Below are positions 1-6,755 of a DNA stretch of 64,000 nt, piece by piece. The DNA comes from Eremothecium cymbalariae DBVPG#7215. Its lineage: Eukaryota; Ascomycota; Saccharomycetes; Saccharomycetales; Saccharomycetaceae. Location of the stretch: positions 620,001 to 684,000 of the forward strand of contig NC_016456.1 of NCBI RefSeq assembly GCF_000235365.1, given 5' to 3'. Every line of letters begins with the position of its first letter. Positions within the stretch are counted from its first letter, which is position 1. A model generated the notes under the pieces. That model was not told where the DNA came from. It made no database searches and saw only the letters and a program-made list of their open reading frames with translations. Made by a program: the position numbers and the translations under genes.

Positions 1-291
1 TTCAGCAACGATGAATTCAAACTCGGCAAATTCTTCCACAAAGAAACATCCCTAGACAAGGCTTTAGAGTGCATAATAGCCATTGTAGACCAGATTGCCA
101 AAAAGATATCCGCCTTTTCCAGAGACCATAATGGCGCCATGGAACTACCTTATATCATGCACCGAGACAAAATCAACAACATATCAATAAAGCTGATGGG
201 CAGCGACCCGACCGTAGAATGGACTACTGCATGTAAGTTCCTGCTCACGAATGCGAAATGGCTTCTGGCCTTCTCGTCTCAGGTGACGTAA
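1..291 (+). CDS. VPS30: Vps30/Atg6 (Beclin-1 ortholog), C-terminal end only
   Basis: Partial gene: the frame is open from base 1 and stops at TAA 289-291, giving the last 96 residues. The tail contains KFLLTNAKWLLAFSS, which matches the end of the Beclin/Atg6 BARA domain (LTNLKW in Beclin-1), the membrane-contacting part. Family knowledge: Vps30/Atg6 is a subunit of the Vps34 phosphatidylinositol 3-kinase complexes I (autophagy) and II (endosomal sorting). The coiled coil and N-terminus lie outside the window. In S. cerevisiae the gene (YPL120W) has the opposite orientation relative to RNY1 and SPC29, so a rearrangement lies just to its right. Confidence 0.85.
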   Translation, partial: FSNDEFKLGKFFHKETSLDKALECIIAIVDQIAKKISAFSRDHNGAMELPYIMHRDKINNISIKLMGSDPTVEWTTACKFLLTNAKWLLAFSSQVT

Positions 292-701
292 TAACAGCTT
301 TTCTTCTAGAGGCATTATTCATTTCGGAAAATATGTTAAATTCCTATTTCGGAATACTAATTGATAATTTTTCGATACTATCTGGTCTTCCTGCATAATG
401 TGATCTCTAGTATAGTTGAAATCTTTAATTATATCTAGTTTTAATGGAATATATTACGGGAATTAGAAATTGTTTGACAAAAGTAATAACCAACTTTCCA
501 ATTGCATCAGATACAAAATTTTCAAAAGTGAATTTTGACGTGAAAAAACCGTTACTGTCGCAAAACGGAATATATTCTAAATTAACTATTAATTTTAGAG
601 ACCAGAAAGGAAACAGGAAAGCTTATTGAATCTTCATATAGTGTAGATATAGTTGTGCAACAATTGGAATCAGTGTGAAGGAGGATTTTTTACTGTAAGG
701 T
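292..701. other. Intergenic: VPS30 3' side and RNR promoter
   Basis: This AT-rich 410-bp gap separates two plus-strand genes. A 61-codon ORF at 444-629 has no recognisable homology and is probably chance. I found no Crt1/X-box (the damage-responsive site typical of RNR promoters) and no clear MCB. Confidence 0.5.
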
Positions 702-3314
702 ATGGCTAATGGAAGCAAGATGTTGGACAAGGAAACGCTGAGTAAATCGTTGACCAAATTAGCATATGGGTTGCACATAGAATATATGAATATCGATGAA
801 GCTGTGCATAAAATTATGGTTGGAATACCCGAAGGGGTAATGGAGCGGGAGTTGACAATGTATATTGGTGAGAGTCTTGCAGCATTGACGACGCAGCATC
901 CAGATTTTTCTATACTTGCAGCTAGAATTGAGGTTGCTGAATTACATGGGAGGCTAGCAGGGTTGAAGTTCACTGATAATTTGAGCCTTTTGGTTGCTTC
1001 AGTGCCAAAGGAAGGTGTTACAGGAGAAGGAGAAGATGAAGAACACCCACGGAAACGTCAAGCTAGATCCAGTAATAGAAATGCAAGAATGAAACCACTG
1101 ATAAGCAAGGAATTCTACGAGATGGCTATGAAGCATAAGGATATTATTAATGAAGCAATTGATAGTAGCCGTGATTACCATTTTAGCTATTTTGGATGGA
1201 AGACACTTTGTAAGTCATATTTGTTGAAGAAAGATGGATTAGTTCATGAGACGCCGCAGCAGTTGTTTATGAGGGTAGCTTTGGCGATCCATGGGCCATT
1301 TGATGATATTGATTCTGTAATAGAGACTTACAATCTAATGTCAAAAAAGTTTTTTATCCATGCATCTCCAACTTTGTTTAATGCAGGAACAGTCCATCAA
1401 TATTTGTCGTCATGTTTTCTTTTAGGAATCATCGATGATTCAATCGATGGAATTTATGAGACCTTACAGAAGTCGGCATTAATTTCGAAGGCGTCTGGGG
1501 GACTGGGAATCCATGTGTCAACTGTTAGAGGCAGCGGAGCACTAATTTCTGGATCTAATGGAACATCTAATGGATTAGTACCCATGTTACGTGTTTTCAA
1601 TAGTACTGCAAGGTATGTGGATCAAGGAGGTAACAAGAGACCTGGTGCTTTTTGTATCTATTTGGAGCCTTGGCACTCAGATATATTTGATTTCTTACAG
1701 ATGAGAAAGAACCATGGCAATGAAGAGATGCGTGCTAGAGATTTATTTTATGGTTTATGGATTCCCGATCTATTTATGAGACGTGTCGAGGAAAATAAAG
1801 ATTGGTCTTTGTTTTCTCCCGATGAGGCCCCTGGTCTCTCTGATTGTTACGGTAAAGAGTTTGATGAGTTGTATGAGAGTTATGAAAGAGAGTTAGTCCC
1901 CATGAAACGGGTTAAAGCTCAAAAAGTGTGGCGTGAGATTTTGCAATCGCAAACAGAGACCGGAGGGCCATTTATGCTTTATAAGGATGCATGCAACCAG
2001 AAGTCTAATCAAAAGAATTTAGGTACGATCCGTTCTTCCAACCTATGCTGCGAAATCATAGAATATAGCTCACCAGAGGAGACTGCGGTTTGCAATTTGG
2101 CCTCAGTGGCATTACCAACATTTGTTATAGTATCTGGAAGTAAGATTAGTTTTGACTATGCTAAATTGCATTCCGTTGTAAAAGTAATAACCAAAAATTT
2201 AGATCGCGTGATCGATGTATGTGATTACCCTGTTCCAGAAGCTGAGAAAAGTAACAAAAAGAACAGGCCTATGGCCATTGGAGTCCAAGGGTTTGCTGAT
2301 ACTTTAATGATGCTGCGTTTCCCCTTTGACTCCAAAGAGGCTGCACGCTTGAATGTAAATGTTTTTGAAACGATATACCATGCCGCTATCGAGGCATCTG
2401 TGGAATTAGCAAAGAAATATGGTCACTACGAAAGTTTCCCGGGCTCTCCAGCAAGTCAGGGACTCTTACAATTCGATCTTTGGGGATTGAACAAAGAGAA
2501 TCACAACTTTCTATATTCGGATTGGGACAAATTAAAAGAGCAAATAACCTCAGGAGCTGGTTTAAGGAATTCATTGCTGGTTGGACCAATGCCTACAGCT
2601 TCCACTTCCCAAATTCTAGGTTTCACTGAATCCTTCGAACCAATGACATCCATGATATATACGAGAAGAGTGCTCAGCGGCGAATACACCATTATAAACA
2701 AATACATGGTTCAAGATTTCTGTACATTGGGGATCTGGGATGAAAAGCTAAAAAATAGAATCATCCTTGATAACGGATCTATTCAATCCATCGAAGGAAT
2801 CCCGCAGCATCTCAAAGACCTGTACAAAACCGTATGGGAGCTCCCTCAGAAGAGGCTAGTCGACCTGTCGAGGGATCGAGCTCCATTCATCGACCAATCA
2901 CAATCCCTCAACCTGTTCCTGAAAGAACCGACCATGGGGAAACTCACCAGTATGCATTTCTACTCTTGGAAAAAGGGCCTAAAAACAGGAATGTATTATC
3001 TAAGAACCCAAGCCGCATCCAGTGCTATCAAATTCACCATCAGCGAGGATAACACGTTGTCTGGCCCTGTAAATATTACCACTAAGGGTTCGTTTCCTCA
3101 TCTAGAATACTGTGCAAAGTATCCCGGCGTTGCCCACGATATAGATGCCAATACACCATCCACTACCACGACCAATACTACTTCACCATCGTCACCCAAC
3201 TCCCCTCCCCAGGATAGCAATGTTCCAGAAGATGACTTCAAGATCCACGATCCCACACCCTTAGTTTGCACCCTTCTACAAGATCCCTCCACATGTGAAA
3301 GCTGTTCGGGTTAA
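702..3314 (+). CDS. Divergent class Ia ribonucleotide reductase large subunit (RNR1/RNR3-like)
   Basis: 870 residues (S. cerevisiae Rnr1 888). It would reduce ribonucleoside diphosphates to deoxy forms together with a small-subunit partner. The catalytic barrel looks intact: active-site Cys238 in SSCFLL, the NLCCE and TAVCNLASVAL motifs, the specificity loop RYVDQGGNKRPGAF, the radical-transfer pair in GMYYLRT, and a C-terminal redox tail ending CESCSG. The N-terminal ATP-cone is degraded. It starts at a position matching about residue 16 of Rnr1, so the VYKRDGRKE strand is missing, and the residue aligning with Rnr1 Asp57 is Thr52. Residues about 100-130 are an insertion with an acidic then a basic cluster. 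The upstream frame closes at TAA 696-698, so the short N-terminus is not a mis-chosen start. It lies outside the conserved gene order and is probably an extra paralog. Confidence 0.9.
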   Translation: MANGSKMLDKETLSKSLTKLAYGLHIEYMNIDEAVHKIMVGIPEGVMERELTMYIGESLAALTTQHPDFSILAARIEVAELHGRLAGLKFTDNLSLLVASVPKEGVTGEGEDEEHPRKRQARSSNRNARMKPLISKEFYEMAMKHKDIINEAIDSSRDYHFSYFGWKTLCKSYLLKKDGLVHETPQQLFMRVALAIHGPFDDIDSVIETYNLMSKKFFIHASPTLFNAGTVHQYLSSCFLLGIIDDSIDGIYETLQKSALISKASGGLGIHVSTVRGSGALISGSNGTSNGLVPMLRVFNSTARYVDQGGNKRPGAFCIYLEPWHSDIFDFLQMRKNHGNEEMRARDLFYGLWIPDLFMRRVEENKDWSLFSPDEAPGLSDCYGKEFDELYESYERELVPMKRVKAQKVWREILQSQTETGGPFMLYKDACNQKSNQKNLGTIRSSNLCCEIIEYSSPEETAVCNLASVALPTFVIVSGSKISFDYAKLHSVVKVITKNLDRVIDVCDYPVPEAEKSNKKNRPMAIGVQGFADTLMMLRFPFDSKEAARLNVNVFETIYHAAIEASVELAKKYGHYESFPGSPASQGLLQFDLWGLNKENHNFLYSDWDKLKEQITSGAGLRNSLLVGPMPTASTSQILGFTESFEPMTSMIYTRRVLSGEYTIINKYMVQDFCTLGIWDEKLKNRIILDNGSIQSIEGIPQHLKDLYKTVWELPQKRLVDLSRDRAPFIDQSQSLNLFLKEPTMGKLTSMHFYSWKKGLKTGMYYLRTQAASSAIKFTISEDNTLSGPVNITTKGSFPHLEYCAKYPGVAHDIDANTPSTTTTNTTSPSSPNSPPQDSNVPEDDFKIHDPTPLVCTLLQDPSTCESCSG

Positions 3315-4104
3315 TCCGACCGTGTTAACCATTTCCAGTTATCTCACCCGATTATCTAACTCAAACATGTAATTATATCCAGCTTAAGTTTTTCACCTGT
3401 ATATAGCATTGATGAGCAAATTCAACCGCTTCGTACGTCAACTCTTTCTTACGTCAGTGGCTATTAATACCTTTAGCTAATAAGGCCTCCGCATGTTATC
3501 CATCATGGAACCGAGATAACACAATGCTATATCAAAACAAAACCCAAACCAGCACCACCACCATGATTGGCCGCCGTCTCTATAAACAACTTCCGCACCC
3601 CGCTTCTTAATCCAAAGCGATAATCAATCTACTGACTACCGCCGTGTGTGTACCTCCAGTTTCATTTTTTAAGATGCAGCAGATTAGACAGAAACAGCAT
3701 CCCAACATATCTGCACAACAAGTCAATAGTCAATGGGGCACGCCAATCTGCTGCTAGCTCCTGAAGGAGGTTTCAGAAAATAGTTTTCCAAGGCTGTGTG
3801 CGGTTTATTGACACGGGAGACGAATAGGCAACCTAGCCTGGCCCGTGCTTGCAGCGTCGGTATTAGACAGATGAAGAAACAGGTTTGTTTAATAGTATAC
3901 AGACTGTTAATTGCTACCACATGTGGCAGCAATTATTTATTGTCTGTATTGATTAGCAATCAGCGCGGAGGGGTATAGATATATATTGTGGTTAATGCCA
4001 AGTTTTTGAAGAACCACCCAGGAATTATGGGGTGTGTAACAACTCAAGACTGCACAGGGCCCAGTTATTGACAAACTTAGGCTGGTGTTATTTAACGCAA
4101 GAAA
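3315..4104. other. Intergenic: RNR terminator and RNY1 promoter
   Basis: A 790-bp gap with only short unsupported ORFs (for example 3796-3978). S. cerevisiae has MEI5 and TFB2 between VPS30 and RNY1; neither is recognisable here, even as a remnant. Confidence 0.5.
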
Positions 4105-5064
4105 ATGACGAGATTGGTGAGACTGTTGGAATTGGTCGGTTTGGTGGCCGTATCGTTGTTGAAGGTGAACGGTGAACAAATGGTATTATCGAACGATAAC
4201 CACGCGCGGGAGAAGAAAGTGGTAACAGCAGACAGACAGAGCAGCAGGGTTGTTTTCGGTGGTCCTAGCTGTCCCACCGATATACCTTATTCGTGTCGCA
4301 AGGGTGCGGAACATCAAGTTGACAGCTGCTGTTATGAGGCCACCGGGGGGCTCTTTTTGCTGACGCAGCTTTGGCAATACGACGATTCTTCCCCATATTT
4401 AAGGTATGGCAGGAAACGTGAGGAGAACCGAGGGCCGAAAGACGCGTTTACAGTGCATGGTCTGTGGGGTGACCGTTGTGATGGGTCGTACGATCAGTTC
4501 TGTAATCCGCAGTTGGCCGTGAAGGGCGTCACGGAGGTTCTGGAACAGGCAGGGTTGAATGACGGGAGCTTGCCAGTGAGCGGGGAAGAATTGCTCAAGG
4601 AGATGAGGAAGTGGTGGCCATCGACGAAGGGCTCTGTCGATGAGTTTTGGTCCCATGAGTATAACAAGCACGGGCTGTGCATGTCCACGTTGCTGCCACA
4701 ATGTTTCCAGGACGGCAAGGCTGCCGGCGGCAGTCACATTGCCAGCCAGGAGTTGTCTGTGTACAACTATTTCAGGGTTGCCATGAATCTTTTCAAGAGG
4801 TACGACACATTTGCCGTGCTCAGGAAGCATGGGATTGTTCCAAGCTGCACTCGTACCTATAAGTTGCAAGAGATCAAGGCTGCGCTGCGCAATGTGTTTG
4901 GCGTGGACGTCGAGGTGAGATGCGACAACAAACATGCCATTTCGGAAGTCTGGTACTTCCACATCTTGAAGGGGAGTGTTCTTGGCGAACAGTTCTTGCT
5001 TCTCGACAGCGCTAGCGCCAGCAATTGTCCCTCGTCTGGCATCCGGTGGTACCCCAAGCCCTGA
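4105..5064 (+). CDS. RNY1: Secreted/vacuolar ribonuclease T2
   Basis: 319 residues, starting with a hydrophobic signal peptide (about residues 1-23, ending near VNGEQ). Both catalytic blocks of the RNase T2 family are present, each with its histidine: CAS I (FTVHGLWGDRCDG) and CAS II (FWSHEYNKHGLC). The many cysteines suit an extracytoplasmic disulfide-bonded enzyme. CAS I reads HGLWGD, where most T2 enzymes have HGLWPD. S. cerevisiae Rny1 is 434 residues with an extra C-terminal domain; this protein stops right after the catalytic fold (ending RWYPKP). It is convergent with SPC29, as in S. cerevisiae (YPL123C/YPL124W). Known role of the family: RNA cleavage in vacuole or cell surface and tRNA cleavage under oxidative stress. 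Confidence 0.93.
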   Translation: MTRLVRLLELVGLVAVSLLKVNGEQMVLSNDNHAREKKVVTADRQSSRVVFGGPSCPTDIPYSCRKGAEHQVDSCCYEATGGLFLLTQLWQYDDSSPYLRYGRKREENRGPKDAFTVHGLWGDRCDGSYDQFCNPQLAVKGVTEVLEQAGLNDGSLPVSGEELLKEMRKWWPSTKGSVDEFWSHEYNKHGLCMSTLLPQCFQDGKAAGGSHIASQELSVYNYFRVAMNLFKRYDTFAVLRKHGIVPSCTRTYKLQEIKAALRNVFGVDVEVRCDNKHAISEVWYFHILKGSVLGEQFLLLDSASASNCPSSGIRWYPKP

Positions 5065-5250
5065 GGGGGCCAAAGCCCGTCTATAACAAAATGCACAAAT
5101 ATTTAGAAATAACATTTGTATGTAGTTTAATAGTACACCGCTGCTGCTGACAGCCAGACCCCGCAATTCAAGAACGACCAAAATACCTATACCATTCGGT
5201 ACATATATGTTTATATATATTATGCAAATTTGTAGTCTGCTGCTGCCCGC

Positions 5251-6033
5251 CTACCATTTTTGTTTCGCCCCAGAAGACATCTGGATCAACTTTGCAGTGT
5301 TATCATCAAAATTAGATAGAGAACGCTGATGGGGATGATGCTGTTTCACGGCGTTGGAAGGCTGGTCCCAACCAAGCAAAACCTTGGTATCATCACCAGA
5401 CACTGAACTACCACCGAATCCTGTTGTGTGCGACGAACTCGGCGCACTGCTTACCGAACGGAAGTTGCCGCCAACGTTGTTATTTTGCTGCTGCTGAGCC
5501 TTGTTGTTTGTCGCGTGCCGCAGATACCGAACGTCCTCCTCCAGCTGATCCAAGCGCTGGAACAACATGTTGTTGATGGTGCGCTGCGTGTCCAATTCAC
5601 GCTTTAGAGAGTCAAACATGAGCTTCTGGTTGTCCAGCTGTCTCTGCAACGAGCCCTCTACAGGGGCTACGGCGGCAGCGCTGCCGCCGCCAGCCGCCTG
5701 CAGCAGCGGCGGCGCGGGAGGCGCCGCCGCACCAACAGAGGGATACCTTGCTGGAGCACCCATATGGCGGCCTCGGTTATTCATGTAATCACGCAACTGC
5801 TGTCGAAGCCGGTCGTCCTGCTCTGCATCCTGAGCAGCCAGCTGTGCGCCCTGCTGCTGCTGCAGCCCAGCAGCAGCCTTGCCGCCCAGCTCCCCCCGTG
5901 TGCTCTGAGGAATTCTCGTGGGACTGCTGGTGAGCAAGTCATGCAAGTTGCGCTTGGTATTGAGGTATTCCTTCCGAATATTCTGCAAAGTATCGTCAGT
6001 TTCCGGCCGATTAAGATACGACGACCTGTCCAT
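5251..6033 (-). CDS. SPC29: Spindle pole body central-plaque component Spc29
   Basis: 260 residues (S. cerevisiae 253). The protein is low-complexity and fast-evolving, and identification leans on position next to RNY1. Supporting features are the N-terminal stretch (DDTLQNIRKEYLNTKRNLHDLL), a predicted coiled coil at about residues 128-175 (QRQLDNQKLMFDSLKREL and on), and a C-terminal SLSNFDDN motif similar to the Ser-Phe region of Spc29. The middle is Ala/Gly/Gln-rich and encoded by a GC-rich stretch containing an 18-bp palindrome (5671-5688). Spc29 links Spc42 and Spc110 in the spindle pole body. It is divergent from PTP2. Confidence 0.8.
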   Translation of the reverse strand: MDRSSYLNRPETDDTLQNIRKEYLNTKRNLHDLLTSSPTRIPQSTRGELGGKAAAGLQQQQGAQLAAQDAEQDDRLRQQLRDYMNNRGRHMGAPARYPSVGAAAPPAPPLLQAAGGGSAAAVAPVEGSLQRQLDNQKLMFDSLKRELDTQRTINNMLFQRLDQLEEDVRYLRHATNNKAQQQQNNNVGGNFRSVSSAPSSSHTTGFGGSSVSGDDTKVLLGWDQPSNAVKQHHPHQRSLSNFDDNTAKLIQMSSGAKQKW

Positions 6034-6236
6034 ATGGAAGAGTTGTATATAGGGCTGGAGGGGGGGGGGCAGAAGAAGACGAGGGATATGCTGGTGTCTA
6101 TTCGAGATAACTAGGATATAGAAAAGAGTGGCCGATTTAGCGTTGCAAAGGAGGCGAGAGGACGGGGGCCAGCGAGCTCGCCAGTCGGGCGGGGGCCGGA
6201 GCGGCGCGAGAATGCTTTTGTAAACGGCCGCGCGCA

Positions 6237-6246
6237 GTCACGTGAC
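6237..6246. promoter_or_regulatory. GTCACGTGAC palindrome (Cbf1/Pho4-type E-box)
   Basis: Perfect 10-bp palindrome with a CACGTG core and the flanking bases preferred by Cbf1 (RTCACRTG). It lies about 205 bp upstream of the SPC29 ATG. Binding is inferred from the motif only. Confidence 0.5.
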
Positions 6247-6438
6247 TACAGAAGCGCGTTTCTGGCTGGGTTCCCGCCGCGACCGAATTCTCACCACTCC
6301 GGACTGCTTCAATGCCTATAATGGCCTCTCTGTTTTGGGTGGCAAACGGCCAAGTTGCGGTGTGGGTGCGGTATGATGTGATATATAAGAGACGCTGCTT
6401 CAGTTGCAGGGATGGCCGGCGTGGTGGAGGGCTACTGG

Positions 6439-6484
6439 CAAGCATGGCGTATGCGGTAGCGCGCTACCGCATACGCCATGCTTG
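6439..6484. repeat. 46-bp perfect palindrome without spacer
   Basis: Two 23-base arms (6439-6461 and 6462-6484) are exact reverse complements with no spacer. The arms begin CAAGCATGGCG and end CGGTAGCG. The core holds CGG-N10-CCG, the spacing of a dimeric zinc-cluster factor such as Put3. As DNA it could extrude a cruciform; as RNA it would be a 23-bp hairpin. It lies between SPC29 and PTP2. Confidence 0.95.
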
Positions 6485-6510
6485 TCCTTTGGCAACGGCC
6501 AAAGGACAAG
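6481..6510. repeat. Second inverted repeat abutting the palindrome (13-base arms, 4-base loop)
   Basis: Arms CTTGTCCTTTGGC (6481-6493) and GCCAAAGGACAAG (6498-6510) flank an AACG loop. The first four bases are shared with the end of the 46-bp palindrome, so CAAG/CTTG punctuates both structures. Confidence 0.93.
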
Positions 6511-6755
6511 TGATTGTGGTATAGCTAAATAAGAAACAAGTAAACAAGTGGACTATGATGTACAATGTAGGAAAAAACAAAAAAAAGAAGCATCAAATTA
6601 CATAGATATAAGGGTATATATAATGTAGAAGTATTTAGAGATTTGATAAGAGAGGGGGGGCGGGCGCAAGAAAATAATTGCGAGTATAAAGAACAAGAAG
6701 AATCGGATCGGATCGGTGCAAGGATATCCATAGGGAAGGGTCGGTTTTATTATTT

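Larger units (their letters stand above)
6034..6755. promoter_or_regulatory. Divergent SPC29/PTP2 promoter region
   Basis: A 722-bp gap. The SPC29-proximal part (to about 6310) is GC-rich and carries a CACGTG site. The middle carries two adjoining inverted repeats (6439-6510). The PTP2-proximal 200 bp is AT-rich with G-rich runs. No credible gene was seen. Confidence 0.55.

Noticed and set aside
444..629. 61-codon ORF upstream of the RNR gene
   Set aside because: Too short, AT-driven composition and no family; probably chance.
6439..6510. Palindrome as a terminal-inverted-repeat transposon remnant
   Set aside because: There is no internal sequence between the arms, no target-site duplication that I can see, and no transposase relic nearby; kept as a structural oddity instead.
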